Shown piece by piece: positions 1 to 7,540 of a DNA stretch of 64,000 bases. Position 1 is the stretch's first letter. Each line of letters starts with the position of its first letter. The translations under genes were made by a program, and so were the position numbers. Source of the stretch: an uncultured Clostridia bacterium (GTDB lineage Bacteria; Bacillota; Clostridia; TANB77; CAG-508); NCBI GenBank assembly GCA_934178475.1, contig CAKPQH010000005.1, positions 1 through 64,000 of the forward strand. The letters are read 5' to 3'. The notes below the pieces were generated by a model that was not told the DNA's origin, ran no database searches, and saw nothing but the letters and a program-made list of their open reading frames with translations.

Positions 1-127
1 CCACAAAAAGTTAAGTAAGAAAAGAGGTTAGAAACTAAAACATAAGAGATTTCATCTATGTATTTTTGAGTGTGCTAAATACATTAGATAAAATAATACA
101 TTTTTTGAAAAAATTTTGTATAAATTA

Positions 128-156
128 TTGCAATTTTGAATATAATGTATTATAAT
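128..156 (+). promoter_or_regulatory. promoter upstream of 5S rRNA
   Basis: TTGCAA and TATAAT hexamers separated by 17 bases, ending about 28 bases before the 5S gene. This suggests that the 5S-tRNA unit can be transcribed on its own, although a 23S gene may lie just outside the window. The first 120 bases of the window hold nothing that I recognise. Confidence 0.5.
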
Positions 157-183
157 AACAAATGTATTAAGTAGACGTTAATT

Positions 184-302
184 TTCTAGTGATTATGACA
201 TTGAGGTAATACCTGTTCCCATTCCGAACACAGAAGTCAAGCTCAAATGTGCCGAAAATACTTGTGGGTTACCCTGCTGGGAAGATAGGTTGTCGCTAGA
301 TT
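184..302 (+). rRNA. rrf: 5S ribosomal RNA
   Basis: 5S rRNA of the large ribosomal subunit. The conserved internal stretch around CCCATTCCGAACACAGAAG and the downstream GGGTTACCCTGC segment are both present, and the ends TTCTAGTGAT and the matching 3' strand (TCGCTAGA) form the closing helix. The length of about 119 bases is normal. The helices are AT-richer than usual, in line with the genome. Exact ends are good to a few bases. It is followed after 8 bases by tRNA-Asn, so the two are probably one transcript. Confidence 0.93.
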
Positions 303-310
303 TTATATAT

Positions 311-386
311 TCCTCGTTAGCTCAGTTGGTAGAGCGCTCGGCTGTTAACCGATAGGTCACTGGTTCGAGCCCAGTACGAGGAGCCA
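311..386 (+). tRNA. tRNA-Asn (GTT), CCA encoded
   Basis: Full cloverleaf: acceptor TCCTCGT pairs with ACGAGGA, discriminator G, and CCA is encoded at 384-386. The anticodon loop CTGTTAACC gives anticodon GTT, which reads AAC/AAU (Asn). The T-loop GGTTCGAGCC is canonical. It lies directly downstream of the 5S rRNA and ahead of an intrinsic terminator. Confidence 0.96.
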
Positions 387-393
387 TAAATTT

Positions 394-438
394 AACTAAT
401 AATTAAAGTATAAACTTTCAATTATTAGTTATTTTTTT
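394..438 (+). terminator. intrinsic terminator after 5S-tRNA-Asn
   Basis: AACTAATAATT (394-404) pairs perfectly with AATTATTAGTT (420-430), followed by an A and seven Ts. Confidence 0.8.
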
Positions 439-458
439 ATAAAAAAGCAAAAATTATG

Positions 459-487
459 TTGATATAAGCTAAAATTGATGATATACT
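459..487 (+). promoter_or_regulatory. promoter of the ncRNA at 493-716
   Basis: TTGATA (459-464), a 17-base spacer and TATACT (482-487). Transcription would start at about 493, exactly at the foot of a 12-bp hairpin, which supports a discrete RNA gene rather than a leader of the next CDS. Confidence 0.65.
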
Positions 488-492
488 AAGCA

Positions 493-716
493 TGTTAAAA
501 GCATTTGCTTTTAACATATCAAAAACAGAAGGAGGAAGTTTTCATGAAGTGGCGGTATACGTCAGGATTTATTTAATGTTTAGTCTTTATAGATAATAAA
601 GATGACAGCAGGATGTGAATCAAATGAAACCTAAATTCGAAAGTCACTCTGAATTTACATAGTGACATAAAAAGTTCTCCCCATACCGTATTTATAAAAT
701 GTATGGGGAGTTTTTA
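493..716 (+). ncRNA. structured noncoding RNA, raiA-motif candidate
   Basis: Independent transcription unit of about 220 bases with its own promoter and terminator and no convincing ORF. Seen structure: a 5' hairpin (492-503 with 506-517); a long closing helix in which 531-542 (GGAGGAAGTTTT) pairs with 669-680, interrupted only by tandem A-G/G-A mismatches; a hairpin GTCACT (643-648) with AGTGAC (661-666); and AAATTC (633-638) complementary to GAATTT (651-656) inside that hairpin's loop, which makes an H-type pseudoknot. The terminator stem (677-686 with 701-710, then T5) shares bases 677-680 with the closing helix. Size, pseudoknot and Clostridial setting suggest the raiA-motif RNA class, but I could not compare with the family model, so the class is a guess while the RNA itself is well supported. 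It is not SRP RNA, RNase P RNA or tmRNA by signature. Confidence 0.7.
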
Positions 717-733
717 TGTAAAAATTATAATAG

Positions 734-762
734 TTGATGGTTTATGTAAAATAGTGTATAAT
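734..762 (+). promoter_or_regulatory. promoter for the orphan CDS at 829
   Basis: TTGATG (734-739), a 17-base spacer and a perfect TATAAT (757-762). An imperfect inverted repeat (GGACTGGGCTAGCAGTCTA, about 772-790) lies just downstream, in the 5' UTR or operator position. Confidence 0.7.
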
Positions 763-828
763 ATAAGTAATGGACTGGGCTAGCAGTCTATGTTAATAAC
801 ATTTTACAGAAAATAGGAGGCATGTTAT

Positions 829-1128
829 ATGCGAACTATATCAAGAGACGGACTTTTTGAAATGTCCATATCAGATTTTGATTTAACGAAAAAGGAAATA
901 GATACATATTTTAATGCAGTTGATGGTAAGAATCCAACATTAAGTGATTTAGCTGATGCTATAGCTTATGACTGCTTTAATAAAGACTGTTTATTTTGCT
1001 TATGTGGATATGGTAAAACTTTAAGATGTCATGTGACAGTTGGAAGAAATAAATACGAATTTAAAATTGAAGAATACAATAATAATGATATGTACCTTAT
1101 AGACATTGCAGGTCAATTAAAATTGTAA
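829..1128 (+). CDS. hypothetical protein, 99 residues
   Basis: I do not recognise this protein. It is 99 residues, soluble, without signal peptide or membrane segment. The N-terminal half is acidic and helical-looking; the centre carries a short Cys-containing patch (DCFNKDCLFCLCGYGK, about residues 48-63), and the C-terminal third alternates polar and hydrophobic residues as in a beta sheet. ATG at 829 is preceded by AGGAGG at a 9-base gap, and the gene has its own promoter and terminator, so expression is credible. It stands alone between the ncRNA unit and feoAB. The four cysteines within 13 residues could bind metal, but the spacing matches no motif I know. Confidence 0.75.
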   Translation: MRTISRDGLFEMSISDFDLTKKEIDTYFNAVDGKNPTLSDLADAIAYDCFNKDCLFCLCGYGKTLRCHVTVGRNKYEFKIEEYNNNDMYLIDIAGQLKL

Positions 1129-1163
1129 AAAAATCTAGACTAGCCTCTAGATTTTTTATTTTT
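1128..1163 (+). terminator. intrinsic terminator
   Basis: AAAAAATCTAGA (1128-1139) pairs with TCTAGATTTTTT (1146-1157), continuing into a T-rich tail. Confidence 0.85.
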
Positions 1164-1248
1164 GTCATAAATTAACAAAAATATGTATAGATATATATTA
1201 GTAGCTTAATAGAGAAGCTAAGATGAAATAATTATTAAGGAGGCTACT

Positions 1249-1500
1249 ATGAAAAAAAATAATTCAATATGTATGTTATCAGATTTAAAAGTTGGACAAA
1301 AGGCAAAGATAGTCAGTTTAAAAGAAAAGAATAAAGAGATAAAAAGACATCTTTTAGATATGGGATTAACCAAAGGAACAGAATTATCAATAAAAAAAAT
1401 TGCACCTATGGGAGATCCAATTGATATAAAAATAAGAGATTATGAGTTATGCATAGCAAAAAAGAACTTAGAAAAAATAGAAGTGGAGGTAACAAAATAA
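1249..1500 (+). CDS. feoA: ferrous iron transport protein A
   Basis: Small cytosolic SH3-fold partner of the FeoB iron permease; FeoA is thought to bind and regulate FeoB. The 83-residue length and the pattern of a hydrophobic core, a central RHLLDMGLTKGTEL stretch (about residues 34-47) and a GDPIDIKIRDYELCI segment are typical of the family. The start has AAGGAGG 8 bases upstream. Its TAA stop overlaps the ATG of feoB (TAATG), so the two are translationally coupled. No clear Fur, DtxR or IdeR box was seen upstream. Confidence 0.93.
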   Translation: MKKNNSICMLSDLKVGQKAKIVSLKEKNKEIKRHLLDMGLTKGTELSIKKIAPMGDPIDIKIRDYELCIAKKNLEKIEVEVTK

Positions 1501-3605
1501 TGAAGATAGCATTAGTAGGTAATCAAAATAGTGGAAAAACAACATTATTTAATGCACTTACAGGTATGAATGCTAAAATTGGAAATTGGCCAGGTGTTAC
1601 AATCGAAAAAAAAGAAGGGTTCATAAAAGGAACAAGAGATATAATAACAGATTTACCAGGAATATATTCACTTAGTCCATATAGTATAGAAGAAGATGTA
1701 TCTCGAAAATATATTTTCAATGAAAATCCAGATATAATAATAAATATAATAGATAGTACTAATTTGGAAAGAAGTTTGTATTTAACAACACAGTTATTAG
1801 AATTAGATTCTAAAGTAATTATAGCATTAAATATGGCAGATATATTAGAAAAAAAGGGAATGACAATAGACATAGATAATTTAGAAAATATGTTAGGAGT
1901 TAAAGTAATAAAAATATCAGCATTGAAAAACTTAGGAATAGAGAGTTTAAAAAAAGAATTAAATATAAATACAAAAGATGCAAGAAAAAAGATTTATGAC
2001 GAAAAAATAGAAAAAGCAATAACAAAAATAGAATACGAAATACCACAAAATATGATACATAAAAAATTTATAGCAGTTAAACTTTTAGAAGACGATATCA
2101 AATTACAAAATCTAAATAATGAACAAATAGAAATAATAAAAAAAGAATTATCTCAAAATTATGATACTGATTTAGAAGAAACAATTGCAATTGAAAGATA
2201 TGAGTATATAGAATATGTAAAAAAATATACTGTAACAAGCATACCAGTAAAAGAGACAATATCTGATAGATTGGATAGAATATTATTAAATAAGTGGCTA
2301 GCATTTCCTATATTTGTGCTAATAATGTTTTTTATATATTATCTATCCGTTGGAGTTATTGGAAATTCTACTGTAGATATAATATCGAATTTAGTAGAAA
2401 AAATATCAGAAATTGTAAAAATTAGTCTTATAAATATTGGTACTTCAGATTGGCTAAATAGTTTAATTACAGATGGAATAATAACAGGAGTGGGGTCAGT
2501 ATTAAGCTTTTTGCCACAACTTATCATTTTATTTATATGTATTTCAATATTAGAAACAACAGGATATATGGCAAGGATAGCTTTACTTTTAGATAGGTTA
2601 TTTAGAAAAATAGGTTTGAGTGGAAAAAGTTTAATTCCATTTATAATAGGTTCAGGATGTAGTGTTCCAGGAATAATGGGAACAAGAATAATTGAAAATC
2701 AAGACGAAAGAGAAATGACAACAATTTTAACACCATTTATTCCATGTAGTGCTAAGCTTCCTATAATAGCATTGTTTTCAGGATATTTTTTTAAAGAAAA
2801 CTCAGGAATCGTTTCAGCATCATTATATTTTTTAGCAATAACAATTATTATATGTAGCGCAATTATGCTTAAAAAATTTGTATTTAAGAACACGAGTAAT
2901 ACATATATAGCAGAATTACCAGAATATAAATTGCCAAGTATAAAATATATTTTAAAAGATGTAAGAGATAAAACAGGAGCATTTATAAAAAGAGCAGGAA
3001 GTGTTATATTAATATGTTCAACAATTATATGGTTTCTACTTTCTTTTTCCTTTAAATTGAAATATGGAGTCAATATAGATGAAAGTATACTAGCTACAAT
3101 AGGAAAATCAATATCTTGGATATTTTATCCAATGTTAGGTACAAATAGTTGGGAAACTGCTGTATCTGCAATACAAGGATTGGTTGCAAAAGAACAAGTA
3201 ATTTCATCAATGTCTGTAATAGCAGGATTTAACAATATAGAAGATGCAAGAAATATATTTGGAGAGAAAAATGTATTTGGATTTTTTACTGCATCATCAG
3301 CATATGCTTTTATGATATTTAATTTATTTAGTGCACCATGTTTTGGAGCAATAGGAGCAATGAGTAAAGAACTGGGAGAAAGAAAAAAATTGTTAAAAGC
3401 TATAGGATTTCAAACTTCTATTGCATGGATTTTAGCTACAATAGTATATCAAGTGGGAACAAAAATAGAGAATAAAACAATAAATTTATCAAATATATTA
3501 ATAATATCAGGTATAACATTATTAGTTATAAGAATAGTAATAAGTATTAAAGAAAGCAATAGATGCAATAATTGTACATATATAAAAACATGTAATAAAA
3601 GCTAA
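1500..3605 (+). CDS. feoB: ferrous iron permease FeoB
   Basis: GTP-gated Fe(II) importer of the cytoplasmic membrane, 701 residues. The N-terminal G domain shows G1 GNQNSGKTT (7-15), G3 DLPG (51-54) and G4 NMAD (111-114), followed by a helical linker domain. The membrane part contains the two gate motifs around GSGCSVPGIMGTR and TPFIPCSAKLP and about ten hydrophobic helices. A longer in-frame start exists at 1449 inside feoA, but the coupled ATG at 1500 with GGAGG 10 bases upstream gives the canonical MKIALVGN start. No feoC follows; instead the C-terminus ends in a short Cys-rich tail (RCNNCTYIKTCNKS), a feature of many Clostridial FeoB proteins that could sense redox state or metal. Confidence 0.96.
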   Translation: MKIALVGNQNSGKTTLFNALTGMNAKIGNWPGVTIEKKEGFIKGTRDIITDLPGIYSLSPYSIEEDVSRKYIFNENPDIIINIIDSTNLERSLYLTTQLLELDSKVIIALNMADILEKKGMTIDIDNLENMLGVKVIKISALKNLGIESLKKELNINTKDARKKIYDEKIEKAITKIEYEIPQNMIHKKFIAVKLLEDDIKLQNLNNEQIEIIKKELSQNYDTDLEETIAIERYEYIEYVKKYTVTSIPVKETISDRLDRILLNKWLAFPIFVLIMFFIYYLSVGVIGNSTVDIISNLVEKISEIVKISLINIGTSDWLNSLITDGIITGVGSVLSFLPQLIILFICISILETTGYMARIALLLDRLFRKIGLSGKSLIPFIIGSGCSVPGIMGTRIIENQDEREMTTILTPFIPCSAKLPIIALFSGYFFKENSGIVSASLYFLAITIIICSAIMLKKFVFKNTSNTYIAELPEYKLPSIKYILKDVRDKTGAFIKRAGSVILICSTIIWFLLSFSFKLKYGVNIDESILATIGKSISWIFYPMLGTNSWETAVSAIQGLVAKEQVISSMSVIAGFNNIEDARNIFGEKNVFGFFTASSAYAFMIFNLFSAPCFGAIGAMSKELGERKKLLKAIGFQTSIAWILATIVYQVGTKIENKTINLSNILIISGITLLVIRIVISIKESNRCNNCTYIKTCNKS

Positions 3606-3606
3606 T

Positions 3607-3651
3607 AAAAAATAGCTGTCTTCAAAATTAAAGAGAAGATAGCTATTTTAA
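3607..3651. terminator. bidirectional terminator between feoB and tetR
   Basis: A-rich AAAAAATAGCT-GTCTTC pairs with GAAGA-TAGCTATTTTA across an 11-base loop. It has A-runs and T-runs on both sides and sits between convergent genes. Confidence 0.75.
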
Positions 3652-4242
3652 AATATATATAATTAAGTTAACAACTTCAGATTTCATTATTTCATAATTA
3701 ATATTTTTATGTTGATGATATACAATTTCATGGCATAAATTATCAATAATACCTACTATTATGTGGATTTTTTCAGGAGCATTTTCTAGTGTAATACCAT
3801 TATTATTTAATAATGAAACTATTTTTTGAGTCATATCAAATTCTGCTTTTTTAAATATATTTGAAACATCTTCGTCTAAATGAGACATTGCCATAAGTTC
3901 TTCATGAGCTTTTTTAGATATTTTATGTGTTTCTATAAATTTATCTATCATTTTAACTACAATTAGTTTCAAATCTTCAAGGTTTATTTTACTAGTTTCT
4001 AATATATTAATCATAGGGTACATTATATTAGAAGAATAATTTTTAACACCCTCTATAAATATGTCTTTTTTATCATTAAAGTATTGATATATTATTCCAG
4101 TAGAAACTCCAGCATATTCTGCTATATCTGGAGTAGATGTATTATAAAAGCCTTTTTTACACATAAGTTCAAAGCCTTTTTCAATTATTCGGTTTCTTTT
4201 TTCAATAGAACGTTTTTGAGTTGGCATTCTTGTCTCAGACAT
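3643..4242 (-). CDS. TetR/AcrR family transcriptional regulator
   Basis: One-component repressor of 199 residues. The N-terminal helix-turn-helix is seen at about residues 18-65, with the family hallmark TPDIAEYAGVSTGIIYQYFNDKKDIF; the rest is a helical ligand-binding domain. An upstream in-frame start exists (4284), but GAGGTG lies right before ATG at 4242, giving MSETRMPTQKRS. The gene begins 4 bases after the DUF1836 gene, so the two are one - strand operon. They diverge from an acyl-CoA ligase gene, and a perfect 9-bp inverted repeat at 4874-4894 in the shared intergenic region is a candidate operator. Control of fatty-acid or acyl-CoA metabolism is inferred from context only. Confidence 0.9.
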   Translation of the reverse strand: MSETRMPTQKRSIEKRNRIIEKGFELMCKKGFYNTSTPDIAEYAGVSTGIIYQYFNDKKDIFIEGVKNYSSNIMYPMINILETSKINLEDLKLIVVKMIDKFIETHKISKKAHEELMAMSHLDEDVSNIFKKAEFDMTQKIVSLLNNNGITLENAPEKIHIIVGIIDNLCHEIVYHQHKNINYEIMKSEVVNLIIYILK

Positions 4243-4246
4243 AATT

Positions 4247-4768
4247 TCACCTCTTATTTCTTTTATTAATAATATTTTGAACATAAATTTTATAACTGCA
4301 TGATAATAAAATCGATTTCATTAAATAAAGACTATTATTATGAGAATTTTGATCAATAAAATCTATTTTATTATAAGTACAATATAAAGCTTCTTCAAAC
4401 AAGTCACAAAAATTATTATAAGTTTCTTCATCTGTACCATATTTTAAAGCCATTTTTATTAAGATTCTTATTTCATGCATACTATATACTTGTTTTAATA
4501 TACATATTACAAATAATTTTGCAAGTTGAATTTTAGAATATAGTTTTCTGGTTGGAGCATCTATAAGTCCATTTTTTACATAATTATTAATCATTGTTTT
4601 AGTAAGAATCTGATTTTCTTGTTTTTTTACATCATTATCTAAAGATATATATGATGAAAAAGTACTATTTATTAAATTAACAACTTGGTCTAAATATAAA
4701 TCAACATTTGGTAATTCATTCCATCTTGGAATGTGTAATTTATCTATAGATATATCTGTCTTATTCAT
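4247..4768 (-). CDS. DUF1836 family HTH-like protein
   Basis: 173 residues. The N-terminal LPNVDLYLDQVVNLIN and the central LTKTMINNYVKNGLIDAP with KLYSKIQLAKLFVICILKQ are the recognisable core of DUF1836, a Firmicute family with a MerR-like helix-turn-helix that is thought to regulate transcription. The start has AAGGAG 8 bases upstream. It is the promoter-proximal gene of a two-gene operon with a TetR regulator. The C-terminal 70 residues are helical, with two Cys. Function in the family is not established to my knowledge. Confidence 0.85.
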   Translation of the reverse strand: MNKTDISIDKLHIPRWNELPNVDLYLDQVVNLINSTFSSYISLDNDVKKQENQILTKTMINNYVKNGLIDAPTRKLYSKIQLAKLFVICILKQVYSMHEIRILIKMALKYGTDEETYNNFCDLFEEALYCTYNKIDFIDQNSHNNSLYLMKSILLSCSYKIYVQNIINKRNKR

Positions 4769-4815
4769 TATAAAATCTCCTTTTAATTGGTAAAACTATA
4801 TTTAATACTTTTTAT

Positions 4816-4844
4816 ATTATAGCATTTTAGAGATTTTAAGTCAA
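4816..4844 (-). promoter_or_regulatory. promoter for DUF1836-tetR
   Basis: On the - strand TTGACT (4844-4839), 17 bases, then TATAAT (4821-4816). It is back to back with the promoter of the acyl-CoA ligase. Confidence 0.8.
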
Positions 4845-4848
4845 TCTA

Positions 4849-4877
4849 TTGACAAAGTTGAACTAATATGATAATCT
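4849..4877 (+). promoter_or_regulatory. promoter for the acyl-CoA ligase
   Basis: TTGACA (4849-4854), 17 bases, then a weaker TAATCT (4872-4877). The -10 box overlaps the start of the inverted repeat at 4874-4894, so a bound repressor would block it. Confidence 0.65.
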
Positions 4878-4894
4878 AGTTTTGTAAACTAGAT
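4874..4894 (+). promoter_or_regulatory. palindromic operator candidate
   Basis: ATCTAGTTT-TGT-AAACTAGAT, a perfect 9-bp inverted repeat with a 3-base spacer. It overlaps the -10 box of the ligase promoter and is the best candidate site for the adjacent TetR regulator. Binding is inferred. Confidence 0.6.
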
Positions 4895-4936
4895 AACAAA
4901 GGTCACCAAACTTTATAATTAAAAGGAGAGTGTAAT

Positions 4937-6640
4937 ATGGTAAATAAAGAACTACACTATAGAAAAGATTTAAATTATTATGATGTTCCAGTGATGAATT
5001 CCATGAAGGAAATTATGGAACGTGCAGTAAAAGAAGCTGGAGATAATATTGCTTTTGAATATAAAGACAGTAAAACAAATGATATTGTAAAAATAACTTA
5101 TAAAGAGTTTGATAGTGATACAAACTATTTGGGAACAGCACTATCAACAATGAAAGTAGAAGATAAACATATAGCTGTAATTGGAGAAAACAGCTATGAG
5201 TGGATTACAGTATACCTAACTGTATTAAAAGGTTCAGGAGTATTAGTTCCAATAGATAAAGAATTAACTTGTGAAGAAATTATAAATGTATTAAAAAGCA
5301 GTGATAGTGAAGTTTTATTTTTCTCAAGCAAATATGAAAAATTTGTAGATGAAATAAAAAAATCAGTGCCTAAAATTAAATATTTTATAGGATTTAGTAA
5401 AGAAGATGATGACAAAAATATCTTATCATATAAAAAATGTTTAGAAAAAGGTAAAGAAGAATTACAAAATGGAAATAAAGATTATACAAGTATTGAACAC
5501 AATGATACAAATAAACTTAAATTATTAGTATATACTTCTGGAACAACAGGACTTCCTAAAGGAGTTATGCTTTCAGAACACAACTTAGTAAGTTGTACTT
5601 GTTATGGACTTCAAGTTTCAACTATATATACAAAATGTTTATCAGTACTTCCATATCATCATACTTACGAAGCGGTTGCTGGAATTTTGGTTGGAATACA
5701 TAAACACGTAACAATTTGTATAAATGATAGTTTGAAAAATGTTTTGAAAAACTTACAATTATATAAACCAGATTATATATATTTAGTACCAGCTTTTGCA
5801 GAAGTATTTTATAAAAGTATATGGAGCAAAGCAGAAAAATCTGGTAAGGCAGCAGGACTTAAAATGCTGATAAAATTAAGTGATGGATTAAGAAAAATTG
5901 GAATAGATAAAAGAAAGAAATTATTTAAATCAATACATGAAGCTTTTGGTGGAAACTTAAGAAAAATAGTTGTTGGTGGAGCACCAATAAGACCTGAGCT
6001 TGGAAAATTCTTTGATAGTATAGGTATAGATTTAACAAATGGATATGGAATAACAGAATGTTCACCACTTGTTAGTGTTAATATGGATGATCTTAATGAT
6101 CCATCAACAGTAGGAATTGTATTACCTTGTTGTGAAATAAAATTCGAAAATGTCACACCAGATGGAGATGGAGAAATCTGCGTAAAAGGTGATATTGTTA
6201 TGATGGGTTACTACAAAGATAAAGAACGTACAGAAAAAGTTTTAACAGAAGACGGATGGTTTAATACAGAAGACTATGGAAGATTTAACGAAAAAGGACA
6301 ATTAATTATAAATGGTAGAAAGAAAAATTTAATAGTATTAAATAATGGTAAAAATGTTTATCCAGAAGAAATAGAAAATTATTTAGCCAGAATACCATAT
6401 ATTGCAGAATGCATAGTTAAAGGTATAAAAAATGAAGTTGGTCAAGAAGTATGTCTTTGTGCAGAAGTATTTTTAAATAAAGAAAAAATAGAAGAATTAG
6501 AAATTGAAAATCCAGAAGAAGAGTTGAAGAAAGACATTGCAAAAGTTACAAAAGAACTTCCAATATACAAACATATTGGAAAAATAGAAATTAGAGAGAC
6601 AGAATTTAATAAAACAACAACAAACAAAATAAAAAGATAA
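4937..6640 (+). CDS. AMP-dependent synthetase (long-chain acyl-CoA ligase-like)
   Basis: 567-residue ANL-superfamily enzyme that activates a carboxylic acid with ATP to an acyl-adenylate, then usually transfers it to CoA. Seen motifs: the P-loop YTSGTTGLPKG (about 199-209), the GYGITE adenylate motif, the hinge region DGWFNTEDYG and the C-terminal Lys in KTTTNKIKR expected to act in adenylation. No signal peptide. AAAGGAG precedes the ATG. It resembles FadD/AMP-ligases used for long-chain fatty acids, but substrate cannot be read from sequence. It is divergent from a TetR/DUF1836 pair that probably controls it, and is followed by the membrane protein TrhA. Confidence 0.88.
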   Translation: MVNKELHYRKDLNYYDVPVMNSMKEIMERAVKEAGDNIAFEYKDSKTNDIVKITYKEFDSDTNYLGTALSTMKVEDKHIAVIGENSYEWITVYLTVLKGSGVLVPIDKELTCEEIINVLKSSDSEVLFFSSKYEKFVDEIKKSVPKIKYFIGFSKEDDDKNILSYKKCLEKGKEELQNGNKDYTSIEHNDTNKLKLLVYTSGTTGLPKGVMLSEHNLVSCTCYGLQVSTIYTKCLSVLPYHHTYEAVAGILVGIHKHVTICINDSLKNVLKNLQLYKPDYIYLVPAFAEVFYKSIWSKAEKSGKAAGLKMLIKLSDGLRKIGIDKRKKLFKSIHEAFGGNLRKIVVGGAPIRPELGKFFDSIGIDLTNGYGITECSPLVSVNMDDLNDPSTVGIVLPCCEIKFENVTPDGDGEICVKGDIVMMGYYKDKERTEKVLTEDGWFNTEDYGRFNEKGQLIINGRKKNLIVLNNGKNVYPEEIENYLARIPYIAECIVKGIKNEVGQEVCLCAEVFLNKEKIEELEIENPEEELKKDIAKVTKELPIYKHIGKIEIRETEFNKTTTNKIKR

Positions 6641-6680
6641 TTAATATATATAAAGCACAATTTAGGAGGTGCAAAAGAAT

Positions 6681-7355
6681 ATGTTAAGAACAAAATTAGA
6701 AGATAGAGAGATGCCTAAATATACTAAAGGTGAAGAAATATTTAACATGACTTCACATATAGTAGGAGGGGCATTAGGAATAGTAGCTCTTACATTATGT
6801 GTTATATTTTCAGCAATAAAACATAATGTTTATGGAGTTGTTGGTAGTAGTATATATGGTTTTACAATGATACTTTTATATACTATGTCTAGTTTGTACC
6901 ATGGATTAAAACCAAATTCTATGGCAAAAAGAGTATTTCAAGTATTAGACCATTGCTCTATATTTTTACTTATTGCAGGAACATATACACCGATTGCTTT
7001 ATGTTCGTTAAGGTCATATGATGCAACTATGGGATGGACAATATTTGGAATTATTTGGGGAGTTGCTATACTTGGGATTACATTAAATTCAATAGATTTG
7101 AAGAGGTTTAAGATATTTTCAATGATATGTTATTTAGTTATGGGATGGTGCATAATAATAAAGGCTAATTTACTTCCAACATTATTAGGAATTAAAGGAT
7201 GTACTCTTCTAGTAACTGGAGGAGTTGTCTATACAATAGGAGCTATACTTTATGGAGTAGGAAAAAAACATAAATATATGCATTCAATATTCCATTTATG
7301 TATATTTGTAGGAAGTTTATTACACTTTTTCTGTATATTGTTTTATGTGATATAA
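6681..7355 (+). CDS. trhA: TrhA/hemolysin III family membrane protein
   Basis: 224-residue integral membrane protein of the hemolysin III / PAQR-like family with seven predicted helices. The N-terminal GEEIFNMTSHIVGGALG and the SSLYHG and LDHCSIFLLIAGTYTP motifs (conserved Ser, His and Asp that would bind a metal) are diagnostic. A GTG at 6669 in frame overlaps the ribosome binding site; ATG 6681, 12 bases after AGGAGG, is preferred. Bacterial TrhA proteins are linked to membrane energetics and fluidity homeostasis, which would fit the neighbouring acyl-CoA ligase, but that link is inference. Transcription probably continues from the ligase. Confidence 0.88.
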   Translation: MLRTKLEDREMPKYTKGEEIFNMTSHIVGGALGIVALTLCVIFSAIKHNVYGVVGSSIYGFTMILLYTMSSLYHGLKPNSMAKRVFQVLDHCSIFLLIAGTYTPIALCSLRSYDATMGWTIFGIIWGVAILGITLNSIDLKRFKIFSMICYLVMGWCIIIKANLLPTLLGIKGCTLLVTGGVVYTIGAILYGVGKKHKYMHSIFHLCIFVGSLLHFFCILFYVI

Positions 7356-7376
7356 AAAAATAACAAATTAATAAAT

Positions 7377-7429
7377 AAAATGGGGCTTGCTTAGTACTAA
7401 ATAGTAGTAGGTTTTTAGTCCTATTTTTT
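7377..7429 (+). terminator. terminator-like hairpin element, copy A
   Basis: Outer stem 7377-7387 with 7417-7427 (11 bp with G-U pairs), an internal loop, inner stem CTTA-TACT (7390-7398) with AGTA-TAGG (7403-7411), then a T-run. It follows trhA and probably ends its transcript. The segments GGCT-N-GCTTA and TAGGTTTYTAGTCYTATTTTT recur in the hairpin at 38819-38868. Confidence 0.65.
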
Positions 7430-7505
7430 ATATACAAAAAATAGAAAATAAAGTATAAAAAAAAATAAAAAATTAATTCTCATCCAAAAATCATTCTAAA
7501 CAGGG

Positions 7506-7534
7506 TTGACAAGTTTAGTAATATATGGTAAAAT
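7506..7534 (+). promoter_or_regulatory. promoter of rplU-rpmA
   Basis: TTGACA (7506-7511), 17 bases, TAAAAT (7529-7534). Confidence 0.85.
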
Positions 7535-7540
7535 AAATAA

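Noticed and set aside
544..576. 10-codon ORF (MKWRYTSGFI) with GGAGG upstream inside the ncRNA
   Set aside because: The GGAGG is part of the closing helix of the structured RNA and the ORF has no extended conservation evidence.
1449..1499. Longer FeoB start inside feoA
   Set aside because: Ribosome binding site and family start favour ATG 1500; the extension is read from feoA out of frame.
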